Source: Leptoclinus maculatus
Lineage: Eukaryota > Chordata > Actinopteri > Perciformes > Stichaeidae
DNA: 64,000 nt
NCBI GenBank assembly: GCA_032191485.1
Contig: JAVDOI010000016.1
Location: 10,526,759 to 10,590,758, forward strand
Direction of reading: 5' to 3'
The notes under the pieces are model-generated. The model was given only the letters and a program-made list of their open reading frames with translations, was not told the DNA's origin and searched no databases. Each line of letters opens with the position of its first letter. Positions within the stretch are counted from its first letter, which is position 1. Below are positions 24,900-38,885 of this stretch, in pieces. The position numbers and the translations under genes were made by a program.

Positions 24900-27800
24900 T
24901 TTTACTAGAGAATGGAGGAACTCACTTCCCCAGTCCAATGGAAATGTTTTAAGTGTACCACATTTTGACATGTTGCGTTTGTGTTTCGCATAATCAGCTT
25001 TGGAACCAGTTAGATGTAGATTTAAGAGTTGAGAAGAGTGTGGGAGTTTTTCTGCTGTCGCAATCAGGGTGCAGTCCAGCCAGATGTTGCATAATGTGGC
25101 TATATATGCCACTTCAAATCTCAAATCTCTTCATCTGCAAAGCATCAAACCCTTTTTAATGGAATTACTTTCAAACATTTGGAAAGCTTTCATTTCATGG
25201 TTGTCACAACCATGAGCAGTGCCAAGTACTTGCAATTCAGATGAAGTTTGTTTTCAATATCTTGCAACAATAAACGAAGGACTTAATTAAAATATATTCT
25301 GCGCCTCGCATTGCAGTGACTGAGCAAAGGCCAGCAATCTTTCCTAACAGTGTTGTTTGTGTAAACATACATATCTATATAGGGATGGATATTGCTGTCA
25401 CCCTTGGCTCAGAAAATGTAGGAAATGTAGGAAATGGAGACACTGGTCTTTGCTCTAGTAAATGTGGGTCACCTTCACCTCTCCAGAGACACTGGAGGGG
25501 ATTTTAATTTAGAACGTACTGAACCCAAAGGAAAGCGTGTCAAAGTAAGAAGAAGAAGGACTTTACTTGTAGTTTATTCAGAAAACCTGCATTGTGCAGA
25601 GCTCAGGTAGCCAAGAGACACAGTGTTTTCTTTGCTGGTTTTCGTCTGGTCAGTTGATATAAAGGCCCACAGACAGGAGCCAGAATAAGTCAAATAAACT
25701 ATCAAGCTGTTGATGAATCACCTATGGTGGGAAATTAACTGATACATTCACATGATGTTGTGACTATAAGGTTGAGCCGCAGAGAGGAATGTAAACCTCC
25801 TGTCTGTCTTCACCCTCCGATTTTTTGTTTATTCAAGCAATACTTGACAACTTTTATCACAGAGGAGCAGATAAAATGTATGTACATGGCTGTGTTTTCA
25901 GCACATCATAATTTAAGAAAAGTTATTTAATAGACCACACCAAGCTCACAGGATTTGCAAAGCTGTCCATCTTAACTTAATATGTGTGCTTGTATTCTCG
26001 TGTGCGTATGAAACAAATCCTGTTTCTTTGTAGGCAAGGGGTAAGTAGGTTTATTGGCTGTAGGAGGGTAGATTGCGAATCCCAGCGGGTGCAGTGGTGT
26101 GATGTTAACGTGCTCTCGGCTGTTTAGCATCCTGGAAGTAGAATAACAAAGAGAGAACATCATGTGTTTTGTTATGTGCAAAGCATGGTGCGCTTGCACT
26201 GTCTGAACAGTTCCACAACATCTTGAGAGTTTATGTGCATAAACGGGTAAGTCAGGTAACACCAGACACTGTAGCACATCCGCAGGTGCTACATGCTATA
26301 TCTTCTTTGTGTGGTGATGGAGTGTGACGTTGTGTTTCATCTGTTATCTCCTTGCTATGTGCTATGTCTGTATGGCCTTCATCAGATGCCTGGAACTTGA
26401 CAAATGTCTCAAAGCATTTTGTGAGATTTTCTTACATTCATATCATATTACAGGGTTGTTTTATTGCCTCATATGAACCAGTCACTTATTAGGTCTTTGA
26501 TCTTACTCAAAACATGCCATTTCTTGTTACTGTATTGGATTATGGTAAACTGTTTTGCGAGGGTCTTCTCTGACATATTTCAATGTGGACCGGCTCTACT
26601 CTGACCTTTTTAAATGTTTTGTTGAATTTCATCTGTATCCTTTTGGATTTTTAACATTCTAATGAAGACATTTGTTATTTACTGAAAAGCTCTTGTGTTT
26701 TGTGGTGTGTGTCCTAGTATAAAAATTGAACTTAAAGTATTTCATGTGGTCATTTCCCCCCTCAAAATGTAGACATACAATTGTATTCTCCTCAGAGTAG
26801 TTGTACTGGAGTTGATGTTTTTCTGGCTCTAAACTCCACAAACATTTCACTGCTGAGGGACATTTAGTTTCCCCTCACACGCCATTTCTCAAGTGAATTT
26901 AAGAAAGTTGTTACTGAGCCTCAAGGAAGGTATTTTCACATGCAAATATTAAACTTGTAATAGACATATATATATATACAAATATATAACTGTGGGTATA
27001 CAAACATATGCTGTAGGCCACAGAACACACATTGTTAAATAATTGCATTTCTACAGGTAAAACCTCAGGTTTTAAGTGGGAAAAAAAGACAACCAGGATG
27101 TTTTCTTAAATCGCATACTGGTTAATAAATCAACATCAGTAAAGCATCATCATGTCCATATCAATGTATATTCAAGGTCTGTTGTACTTCACACATGTGT
27201 GGCCATAGTGACAGTGCTAATGTCTCCCATGTGTCTCTGTGTCTGATAGTAATTACAGGGCTGGGCTGGGTTCTCATCCGGGTGCATCAGACCTCTGCCA
27301 TGTTACTGTAGATGTCTAATGCATCTGCTTGTGATTTCACTCAGCAGCAGGTGTGTGTTTATGTATGTTTTTGCGCACAAAACCACACAGCAACCGTATT
27401 ACACTACTGTGCTCTCTTATAAACGTCTTGACGATAATTGGTTTCGGAGGTGGACCATCCAAAATGTGGAGCTCAAGGAAATTAGTTTGAATGTTTATCC
27501 TCCTGTAAAAGGTTTTAAAGTGATTCATAGAGTGCACAGTAAAACATATGTATGCAAACTGGTTCTGACCAGGTTAAAACACGTTTTCACTCCTCCAGGT
27601 CATGTTGCGTCGATACATTAGAGGAATTGTGTATTTAGCAGTCCTCAAACACAGCCGTAACAAACCACACCAGACAGAATCAGGACGAGGCTTGTGTGAT
27701 ATACAGTGACACGTCACATTAACCCACCAGAACCACAATGTGGATTCAGTTAACTGTGTGTGGAACATGGATGTTTATGTGTGTGTGTGTATCTGTGTTT

Positions 27801-30800
27801 CAGTGTGTGAGCGCTAGCTTGGGTATGCATTGCTTTCCAGTGATAAATATAGTCTTTTCTTAGATGTGGCTTGGAGGACTCCAGACAGTGATAGCTGTAG
27901 ACCACAACAATGGGATCAGAACTGTTTTGGTGATATACAGCGGCAGCAGTGCCCTGACACAGAGCATGGCCTAAAACACAAGCTGACACATGCCATAGAG
28001 TGTACCAAATGTAGAAATGGCTAAATGGTGACCTACATCCTAAATTCAGTTTATTTCCAGTGCTGGTTCACACATTGTTAAAACCTACATACCAAGGTGC
28101 CAAGCTAATGCTAGATGCAGTCTGGGTAGGTGTCCTCTGTAAAAACAGCAGTTCACATGTGAAATCTTGAAGACAGCTCAGATTGGTAGGTCCAATGGGA
28201 GAGAAGATGAATGGACATACTGAAATGTAAACTTCTGACAAGAGGAACACCGTCAGTCAACCACGTTTTCTTTCATTCCCCAATGGTTTAAACGACTCAC
28301 AGGCAGAAGAGAAATGAACTTTTGTCAACAAGTTACAATCAGTAGTTAAAAAATGTGCTTGGAAATCACAATGGACCCCAAACACAAACACTTTGTGTGT
28401 CTGATTGTGTGTGTTTGTGTAATCCCACTTAAAGGGATGTATGACCACCTATGCTGTGATGCTCTCTGACGTTTGTCTGCAAATACAGGGAAGTTACCAT
28501 CATCATCCTCTCCCCTCCACCTCTCATCCGACTTCTCTCCTTGCCTCTTTCTGTCAGTCTGATATCTTTATTCTCACAATAAATTGTAGAAGTGTGTGAA
28601 CTGTTTTTTCTTTAAACCACACCAAAACCAAGATTTAAGGTAAATGAATACTGACAACTTCCATCATTCGAGTTTGGACCCATAATATTCACTTATTCAC
28701 TGCCAAAGCTAAAATGTTTCCAAATGTCAAAAGCAATAATACTCAGTTTCTCTGACTTATTTGGCTGTGAGCTGTGATTTTCCATGCCTTTCAGCACCAG
28801 CAGTCAGATTTTTCCCATTTCTCTGTGCTGCTACCCTGTGGTGCTAGATATAGGTTTGATGCTTTTTTTGCCCACATGTGTTACATCTATAGAGAACATT
28901 TGAACAGCTCTATTGTTTGTTGTGTGTTTGTTTTCTCCGTCTAATCAGAAACATGTGCACCGTCATCGGATATGTGCGCTGAACACACAGAACCTTAACT
29001 GGCAGACCTCTGCACACCAGGGACATCGCCCACTGGGCAATTAGCTTCACAGGCATAAAATGTAATAAATAATAAAACTCAAGCGATAAAGCACAATAAG
29101 TGGCGATGATGTGCTGAACCAAGTAGCACATTGCTGAAGTAATCTCACCGAAGTTCATAAGGGGACAGATGATAATGCAGGGAGATAAACTTGTTATTTA
29201 AAATCTGGTGTGTCTAAGCTTATTTCAGGGAAAAGGATGAAAAGATTATGATTTATTCTTTAACAACACTGGATCAAAGTTGGGACAGAGGGTCAAGGCC
29301 AGGAGGATCAGTGAGGGGGACAAAGCTGGGTGACAAAGGTTGAGTCAAGCTCCAAGTTCAAAACTCTCTCTTCCTGTCAGCATATTGAGACATACTCTGG
29401 ATGTTCTGGGAACAGGAAGCAACTCAACACTTCTTGCCAAATCTACACTTACATGATGTACAGTAGGTTGAATCCCTGGAGTGTTTAATGATGGTGTCAA
29501 GTAAAGTGTGTAAAAAAACATTTTTCCGATAACATAAATAAATCACTTGCAGCAACGGAAAGTTTTTTTTGGCTGTTTCACAGGAATTGTCTAGTTCACA
29601 GTCAATGCATTTTGAAAATCCTACTGTCTCGTATCATCGTTCGGGAACTTTTACGCGGTTCAATTCAAAATGTATTGCTGTTGGATGAAAATAGGCCCAA
29701 ATAGTAAGTTTTCAGGAGCTACAAAGCGTGGCCTGGTCTTTTTCTTTCATTTGTACAACATTGAAGATCGTGCATGCATGGAGTTTATCTAATCATTTTT
29801 GAAAGGGGTTCAGGACAGAAGACCATTAAAGCCTTTGACAGGAGCAAGAACCAGAGATTTGGCATCTATTTGGCAGATGCAATTTGAGGTTCAGAGTCTT
29901 GCTCAAGGACACGTCGACATGTGGACAGGAGGAGCCCGGGATACTACTATTGGACAAAAAGACCGACTGACTGGCAGTTATTGGACATAAAGAATGTCAG
30001 ATGTCATGATCTTTTCAGCCTAATAGAAACTGGAATTGTAATCATATTGTCCAGTTGTTGTAAGTGCCTGCGTCTGCTCAAGACAAAACTCAAATAAACC
30101 CACATATTGATAAGTGGCAGAGAGCTGGGTATCTCTCTGGACCTTGGCCTCAAGGGAACTCTTTGTCCATCACTCCCTCCACCAGTCTCTCCCTTTGTAT
30201 AACACCCAGCTGATTTACACCAGGCCTATTGAATGCAGGGACGATAGGCTGCTTGTGCAGTCAGGGTTTTGAACGGTTGATTTACTCCAGGACAGGATCA
30301 CAGGGTGTTGAGCCCAGGCAGGGTGTCCCTCGTGGCCCAGGCGCTGCGACCAGGCCCCCATCTGCTCTGGGAGTCATAAATTAGCCCAAAGCTTTGTTAG
30401 CATGCTCACTCCTCTGCTCCTGCCCTTCTACCACACATACTCTTTATCCCAACCAACTTGGCCAATGTCCTCACTCAGCATGATTAGAAGCACAACGCAC
30501 GCCATGCAGCCAGGAGCACACAGAGCCGCAGGGTATGTAGTAGCTGCACTTAGTACGATAACAGGAAGGCCTAACTGGCTTCCTGGCTGTCCCCAGTGGA
30601 CAGAAAAGCAGAGACTATGCATCTCTCTTCACACTTGCAGCATGCTGCCTATAGTTGTTGCTGCCTGTGGTGTTGTGTACACAATTGCAGACTTATTCTG
30701 AGTTTTAAACAATCTATTCTAGATACTTTCAGTTAAATCTCTAATCATACAAGAATAACCAATTTTCTATCATTAATCTGCTGTTAGGACGATCTAAAGA

Positions 30801-31990
30801 GAAAAACCTGAGTAGGGAAACAAAACCTATGAACAAGAATACCTGATCTTTTTAGTGGACCAAATCAGACATGCTGATGTCTTCTGAGACCCAGTTTATT
30901 CGCAAACTCAGAAGTGTTTCCAGCTGCACAAAGATACCATGTGTGGGAGGCAATGAACAATCTCGTAAAACAACCCAGTGCATTACAAGAATATATGAAG
31001 TGCTAAACCCTTTTTAAGGGAACATCATCTGCTCAGCAATGACTTACTTGGATTGGTAATGAGTATTCTCTCTCACTTTCTTATAAAGTCCTTTCTCTGG
31101 CTGCGTGTTCTGTGCACGCAGGCTCTGATTACAAATGTTTTGTGGCTCATCAATGCATGGAAAATACATTGAATTAGCAGAGTAAACACAAAGTCTACTG
31201 TGTTAAGAAGACTGAGAGGAAGTGAGGTTGTGACCCCCATCTGACCCTTTATTGTAGAATTTGAGGCAACTGCACATCTCTTGCCAGGAGTGCACAGAAC
31301 TCTAGCATGGCAGATTTATGTATACACCAAAGACATATCCAGATAAATGAGGAGTATTGCTGGGAAAGTGAAAGGCAAACTCTGGAGTAGATAAAGTGCG
31401 CTGCCTGAGAGCCAAGAGTCTATTAGCCGCTATGCAACCCAATCTGATATCAGCTCTGGGTCAAACTACGGTATCAGCAAAGGAGTCGTATCAGTGAGGA
31501 GAAATAAATGCTTTCTGTGTTTTATGGGTCAGCAGGGAGCATTCAGACCAGAAAGGGAATGAAACCGGCTTTTCTTCTCCATCCTATTGTGTCTTTTTGC
31601 ATCCTCTTTGTACCACCAGTTTTTAATAGGAACAAGGGATCCAACCATGGAAAATACAGTTCCAACCATGGAAAATAAAGTTCCCTGCTAATGCCAACTA
31701 CGTCCCCTTCCTCTCTTTACCAACAGCGGACCTTCCTTCCTGACGCTCTTCACTCAGCTTTGTTGACTTCCTGTATCAGGGATTGTTAATTGAAGAAGTG
31801 GGCAGCAGACCCACCTCAGAACAAATATGAGCAGTAGAGGTGGAAATCACTTTGCTTATTCAAATTGTGTCTTTCAGTTCAGACTATTTGGTTTGTTAAC
31901 TTTTTTCTGTCAGTCACATCTCTGCTGAAATGCCTTTTAGTTTGTACATTAAGTGTCCGTTCATGTCACCACGTTGATTCTTACCTTACG
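24900..31990. other. Intergenic DNA, no gene recognised
   Basis: Only short ORFs without protein-like composition are present. The segment at 30170-30420 is more GC-rich than its surroundings and could be a conserved element. A 21-bp unit containing TTCCAACCATGGAAAATA is repeated twice in tandem near 31634-31683. Confidence 0.6.
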
Positions 31991-31998
31991 TTATAGGG

Positions 31999-32286
31999 CT
32001 AGCTAGTCTGGCTCTGTCCAAAGTTAAAAAATCAATACCAACCCCTCATAGACGTATTAGTTATGTTACATCTTTAGTCCATACACAAACAGAAATGTAA
32101 AATTGGCAATTTGTTGCTTTATGGAAAGTTATGTAGGCCTATCATAACTTTTTCTTGGTAAACAACAGCCGGGTGCAACTAAGCTAGGCTAACTGCCTCC
32201 TGGCTCCAGCTACATACGCACAAACATGAAAGTGGTATCAGTCTTCTCATCTAACTCACTACATGAAAGTCAAACTATTCCTTTAA
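31999..32286 (+). mobile_element. Degenerate non-autonomous repeat with inverted terminal sequence (copy 1)
   Basis: I recognise a common percomorph dispersed repeat by TCTGGCTCTGTCCAAAG at its left and AGTGGTATCAGTCTTCTCAT plus CAAACTATTCCTTTAA at its right. The right end is the inverse of the left end of the copy at 34654. The left terminus of this copy is missing. No coding capacity. Confidence 0.6.
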
Positions 32287-32371
32287 TTGATTACATTGCA
32301 CTGTCAACAAGAGCCTCACTGTAACATGAAAGCTGCATCATTGTTCATCATAGGAGGAATCCCAGACCTTC

Positions 32372-33052
32372 TTGTTTATTGTTGGGAATCATCTTTATGT
32401 TGCCTCTGTTGAGATTAATTATGTTTTTAGTTGCTTTCTGTCATCTAAATTATCTTTAATCTCAGTTTTTGAGAGCATTGAACTTTTCCATGTCAGACTT
32501 CATGACTCCAGCACTCATCCACTATTTGCCTACAGTCTAAATCTAGTAGTGAGTGCTTTAAGGTCATGCCATTTTTATACTTCTCAGAACAGGCTATTGT
32601 GTTTCCTGTGTCAGGGCATGTTTTTATTGTCCAGAATGAGTTTTGCCTCGCTGTGTAATATACTGAGTGGAGCCATGATCCTGATGGAGGTCTTGTTATC
32701 TTGCCACATGTTTGTGACGACCTGGGGTCTATTCAGAGTGGATATGCAGGGGAACTCCTCGAACAGCGATATATGGTGTAAGGGAAAAACAGGAAAAGAA
32801 TGCAACACTTCTTCATTCACTGTTCAAAAAAAAGATTATTGGAAGAAGTTGGCCAGATCTTTGCTGCATTACTCTCTTCAGATATTGAACTCATTTCTAA
32901 AGGTATTTCATATATTGGGAGACGGTTTCGTCTTTAATGTATTTTTCATATTGAAGGTAACACATTCTTTGTCATTAGTACATTTTCTTTCATATTTGTG
33001 TTGTGGCAGATATGGACTGGACTTAGCTGCTGTGGTTATCGTGCTAATGTGA
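32372..33052 (+). other. Unexplained 226-codon open reading frame
   Basis: The longest unassigned ORF in the window. The translation is rich in Leu, Ser, Phe, Val and Cys with hydrophobic stretches, and I recognise no family. The plus strand is T-rich here, which lowers the chance of stop codons, so it may be a chance ORF. No splice-site or promoter evidence supports a gene. Confidence 0.15.
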
Positions 33053-34653
33053 ATTATAAAACAAATGAGACGGTGAGGGTGACATTGAGAAGAGGAAATG
33101 TTCTGGGTAATTTCATTCAGCAAAGTCAGCGGATTTCGTTCCAAATAAATGGTATAACGTTGTCCAAATGTTATCTTGGCATTACAGCACTGTCAGGTGG
33201 TTTTAAATGAGAGTGCGGAGACTTCCACAGAGAGGAAAGGCTCATCAAGCCAAGAACCAAAATAGTTGTACGGTTGACACAAAAATTCATCTTAAAATAA
33301 GACTTCCAGTTATTGGCAGTAAGTTAACCATACTTAAGTTTATAAGATTTGTTTTCATCCAGAAACACTGATGCAAATTATAAAACTATTATCCAGACTA
33401 GGAACAGACACACAACGATCCTTAACCTGAGAATGATCACCATGATTTAATTCTTTATGATCATAATTTTATATTTATTTAGATATTTATACTTTAATTA
33501 ACATCAACTTTGGTCACGTCATAAAATACTTTTGCATTAATACAAATTGCATTATATTCATTTAACAATGTGCTATTTATTCATATTAATTGTATTGTAC
33601 ACTGTACCTCTTATTCATATGAACCCTTTCAGGAAAATCATTTATGAAATAAAGATCAGAGTTGTGTAAGTCTAACTCAAGTCACAGGTGGTTCCTGACT
33701 GTTTTCAACATATCCTATAATATTTTTTAAATGATCTAAAAAGTTTGTACTCACAAAGCAGGAGTCAGAGGTGCTGTCACCAAAAATGAAGCATTGCTGG
33801 GGGTAAAGCTGTGTGGAAAATCTGTGTTGCTCTGTAGAAAAAACATAGCTCAATTTATTCATCTCATTCATCTTATTCGTCCAACCAGAGAACCAGAGAA
33901 CTATGTCTTCATAGAGGGCATATGCCAGTATAAGCATGGAGCTTTTAAATAAACAGCTTGAAATTAGAAATGATTCAAGTACATATGTCTATTTATTGCT
34001 CAGATAAGTGCTCATGCTGTGAGCAAACACACAAAGATTAATAGACATATAATTAAGTGGATAACTATTCCAGAACGTCTGTGCTTTAAACAGCCCACTT
34101 TCAGAAAATAAATCTGTATTTATTATGACTACTTGATCTGTTTTGAACAGTTGCACTACATCAACATAACTGTGTGAGGTCTCACCTGCTCATCGGCTCT
34201 AATGCTTTGCTTCAAATGTGTTTGATTGACAATTACCAGTAAAAAGCAGCTGATTTAACATTACTAACATCTGTTGTTTGGATGCAAAACATTTTTAGTA
34301 AGGTGGACTACTTCTTGGCTCCCAGAAAAATGAAACACAGATGTTTCTTTCTTTGTGTTCTCGTCCAGTGTGATCTCATACATCCTTCTCATCATGTTAG
34401 TCAGTTAATAATAGAAAGTAGTTTTTTTTTTTAAATGTTGGCGCAGTCATGTTCTCATTGCTTCAGAGAGCTGGAATACAATGTTCACAATGTCCTCCAA
34501 CATCGCTTTCTATCCTCAAAGCATTGTCACTGATTCATGCCCATTGAACCCAGAACATGTCATATAAAAAAAATCGTTGATGCTGATTCAGTGACATTTT
34601 AAATAAGTTGACCATTTGCCATTAGGTCTGTGTGGGATTTGCTTTCTAGCAGA
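33053..34653. other. Intergenic DNA, nothing recognised
   Basis: AT-rich, without repeats or protein-like ORFs that I can name. Confidence 0.6.
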
Positions 34654-34925
34654 GAGTTAAATGAGAAGATTGATACTACCCTCACTATTGTCTATCAAAT
34701 ACAAGCTGCCAGTTAGCTTAACTTGGGACAAAGACTGGAAATGGGGAAACAGCAACCCTGGCTCTTTCAAAGGGCCACAAAATCTGCGTACCTACCTCTT
34801 AGGCTCTAAAATTAACATGTTATATGTACAAAAAAACAACCGGTGGGTAATTTGCCGGAAACTACAGGAAGTTACTGCTTCCAGCCAAGAAATAGTCAGC
34901 ACTACTTGGAAAGTTCCAATAGTCT
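34654..34925 (+). mobile_element. Degenerate non-autonomous repeat with inverted terminal sequence (copy 2)
   Basis: Begins GAGTTAAATGAGAAGATTGA, matching the inverted end of copy 1 at 23 of 27 bases over the longer terminus. The interior keeps GTTAGCTTAACTTGGGACAAAGACTGGAAA and GGGGAAACAGC-like words of the same family. The right terminus is lost. Confidence 0.6.
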
Positions 34926-37900
34926 GAAATGAAAACTACAACATGATTTAGTAAATAATATAAATAAAAATATAGTATTATATCAACACTCACATTTATG
35001 TATACTAATACAGATATGAAACCGTGTAAGTTTCTTCCCATTAATACTCTATCATGCGCTGTAAGTCATTTTTAATAGGGTATAAAACATCAAAAGGATC
35101 AACAACGATGAGAAAGAAATGTTCACGCGTGTGGAGAAGCAACAACCTCCTCTTGCTCCCGTCCCCTCCAGGTATTCCGATTTCCCGTGGCAATGTTGTT
35201 GACTCAGCTGGGGTCAGTCAAGTGCTGCTGTTAGAAAGGCAGTCTCATTTGTCCTGCTGTTATCCACCAACAGCTTTTAAACCCTTTTAAGCCCTTCTTT
35301 ATTATCCTTAACACTTACTGAAGGCCACACTCGGCCTTCCTGTCCTGCTCTCTCTTCCCCACCACTGCCCTCTCCCTCTGGTTCCTGCTATCTCTCCCCA
35401 GCTTCCCTTCCTCTCTTATTCTCTCTTTAAATTTATAAAGTCTATCTTTTTTGTTCAAATGCACGAGTGTCTGTGTTTTCAGAGGCCCTGTGAGAGGTTA
35501 GAGGTCAGTGGGGTTTCAGGGTCCTGGATTGCCAATTCACCCCGAAGGGTTTGGTGGTCCTGAGACTAAACATTTAAACATCCTCACTAATGCAGACGGT
35601 TTGTATCAGCCTCAAGGTTCAAGTGGTGTTTGTGTGCATTTTTAACAAGCCTCCTCTGGCTTAATTCTGATAAGGCTGCAATGTAATGTCATGGTACAAT
35701 ACTTTCCTTGATACATTCTTTTTATGATGTTTTGTATCCCACATTTTATATTGATTATGCAATGTATCAAGCTAAATCCATCTTATATGAAGATGTGGCA
35801 GGACACTGCCGCTACTATTGAGTCTCAGACAACAGCTAGTGTTCTAAAACAGCTTCAAAGATTCCCTTCCTCTGAATTGGTCGGTCACTCTGCCTTGCAT
35901 GAGCTGCCAACACATCAAACTAATTTCTATTTTTAAGTGGAGCACTTTTTTTCTGTGACATGATCTAAATGTTTCAGGATTTCCCTCAGAAGAAGGATGA
36001 TGTGTGTCAACTGCGATTTTAATTAAGTAGTTTAAGAAGAAATTAAGAAATTGACCTTCAAAACCTATTATTGGTCAAACCAGGGTTGCCTCAGTGCCAT
36101 GTGATCCACTGTGGTTGCTAGTTATCACTTCTGTTTGCTTGGTTGTCTTAATGTAACAGTTCATATTTGTTGTACCAGGATCAGCCCGTGGGACTAACCA
36201 TGGACCCCAGGAAGAATAGCTGTTACCCTGGTCACAACTAATGGGAATCCATACAAACAATAAACAATAAACCACCATCTGCAGGTGATGTTCCATTGGA
36301 TTATGATCAATGGCGGAAGGCTGCTGGTGTTCCTTCAGACTTCAAACTTTAGTGACTGATAACAGCCTCTGTCACTGAGAAAGACAAATAAACATCCACG
36401 CCAGCAACCCTGCAGTTACATCTGAAACAGATCCTCTCTCCCCCCCGGAGGTAAAATAACAAACTCAATATCTGTTTTAACAGATACTGTGCTTCCCCAG
36501 AGAGCTCATCCCTCTGGAGGAACGGCGAGTCCTGTTCCTGTGCTCTCCACAGTCATAACTGCGAAGATCACAGACTACATGAGGAGTTAACACAATACAA
36601 CACATATGGACATGTGGCTTTGTAATGTCACTATAATATGCGACATCGTGTTAGACTTTGAAGATGTAAAGGTCATTTCCAGAGCAGTAATATATATGTT
36701 TCAGAAATCTGTCAGTGTCAATTTTGGCACCTGATTTTCACTTAGTCTGTCTGGGTTAAGCTTGAGACAAACAGCGTTTCCAGATTTATATCCATATTTA
36801 TATGGATACCAGCCTATCATTACATTAATCATGTACTAATTCACACTTAAAGACTACAAACATGAAAGACAGTTCCTCTTCCTAACCGGTCGGTGGGGGC
36901 TACAAGTGATCAACAACTGCTTCAGCAGTAAAAGGCCTCCATTCACAACTCGTCAAATCTTCTTGCTTCAGGAATGTTGAGCTCAGTGTTAGTCATTGAG
37001 CTCAATATGATTTTATGCATAAATACGTCACTATTGTCAGTCAAATGTACCTGACTTGTTGACTTTACATACACTCCCTAGTGATTTGGAGTGTCTCTGT
37101 TATGACTAACAAAAGAATTATAATTCGAATTCCACTTACCAGCTTTTTGGAGATATCAACCTCATCTCAGGGACTTCTTCAGTGCATGGAGAAGCTCAAG
37201 TGAAATCACATAAACTTCAGTAATGTAATATAAATATCTGTTTTGTAGTCATAACTAATAATCTAGATCAACAGAGAAAACAAATTGATCGTTCCGCCAA
37301 TATTCAACTGTGTTTTGAAAATAATCAAAACAATGTGTTTTGTCAACAGACCAACACTATTCAGTTGACAAATAATGAAGATCTGTCTGTAGGTTTATGA
37401 GATATCCGCTGATCCACCCAGACAGACAAACTGGTAAAGTAAAACAAAAACATAACCTTCTAGGTGTAGGTGTAAACATTTTCCCAGAACATGAGAAACC
37501 TAAACAGGTTCCCATCCTTTGGAGGTCGGTCTCTGTGGCGCAATCCTTCTCTGGCACTCCCTTCCAAGTTAGACATGTACTTCTTTACTCTCCTTCCATT
37601 TAATGCTGACTGTGGCATAACTGCTTTTCTTTTTTTCTCCTGTGTGCCTTAATCCTCACTGCCTGTGCTGGCATGTTTCAGTAGTTGCTATAGTGTATCA
37701 CTGTGAAGCATCAGTGCAAGACCAAACAGTGAAACATTTCCCGATCTCAGGGTCTGTGGTTGTCAGTGAGGAGAGTGTGTATGTGGGTGGATGGGTATTT
37801 CCAGCACAAAATGAAACAAGGACATTTTTTGAAAAGTCTGCCAAAGAGTCATTCCAAAACACTGTTCTCAATTTTCCAGAAACACTGTCATTCTCATCCT

Positions 37901-38334
37901 CATTAGTTTTTAACATGATAACACGCTGGATTCTCCTCTGAAGAATCAGCTTTCCCAGTTACTGTCATTCAGAAACTAAACTTGTTGTTAAAGATAGAGG
38001 TCAGTGTAAAAAATGCTTTGCAGTCTAATCATCTTGAGCAGAAGACCAAACATAGACTAGCTGGAATTCAGCTTGAGGAGCACCGCAGATACAATTTGCC
38101 AGAGAGCCAATTACACCATTTGTGTTTCTGTAAACATTTACTCTAACCGTACAGTAGTGTTCTGTAATGAAAGCATCTCCAGTCACACATACAAGCCTCA
38201 TTTCCTTTGCTTATGCATACATGTTCACTTTGTTTGATAGAATCCTAATATTTACACTTGAATAATGAAATGAGATGGCTGCATCTTTTCTTTAGCCAGG
38301 TTCTTGTGATGGCAGTGTCTGTGTGTTGGTCTAT
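34926..38334. other. Intergenic DNA, nothing recognised
   Basis: Contains a CT-rich tract at about 35330-35425. No gene or named repeat was seen. Confidence 0.6.
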
Positions 38335-38885
38335 CTCTTTGGTCCAGACTGAAATAAATCAGTATTGAACGAATTTGATTCAGACATGATCATGATGCCC
38401 AGAGGTAGAAAAAGTATACTTTGGTGATAATCTGACTTTTCTTCTATTGACACTATGATGTTCCCACCTGTGGCTTTTAAGTGAAATGTCTCCACAACTG
38501 TGAAATGGATTTTCATGAAATTTAGTACAGACATACATGTCCACATCAGGATACATTGTAAAAAAAAACCTCCCCTGACTTTTCATCTATTGCCATCATA
38601 TGGTCAAAATTAAAATGTTGTCCAATACCTTGGTTTGTGATTAAATACCTTCAACACTAATAACATTTACATCAACCTCAGTAGTTTGTGTTAAGTGCAA
38701 ATTAGCAAATGTTCCTATGCTAACACTACTGAACATGGCAAATATTATACCTGCTGAACATCAGGATATAAGCATTGTGAGCATGTTAGCTTGCTGACAT
38801 TAGCATTTAGCTCAAATCATCACTGTGCCTGCAGCCTCATGGATGCACTAGCAAGGCTGTAAACTCTTACCATTAAGGCTCAACA
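38335..38885 (+). repeat. Dispersed percomorph repeat, about 550 bp
   Basis: Recognised by GGTCCAGACTGAAAT at the left, AACTGTGAAATGGATT, CTTTTCATCTATTGCCATCA, GTCCAATACCTTGGTTTGTG, AAATTAGCAAATGTT, GAACATCAGGATATAAGCAT and GAGCATGTTAGCTTGCTGAC. It is a high-copy family in perch-like fishes as I remember. No ORF of its own; probably a non-autonomous element. Confidence 0.65.

Noticed and set aside
24756..25124. 122-codon minus-strand ORF over the ercc6 promoter
   Set aside because: It runs through the ETS sites and CTCF-like motifs and has no recognisable homology.
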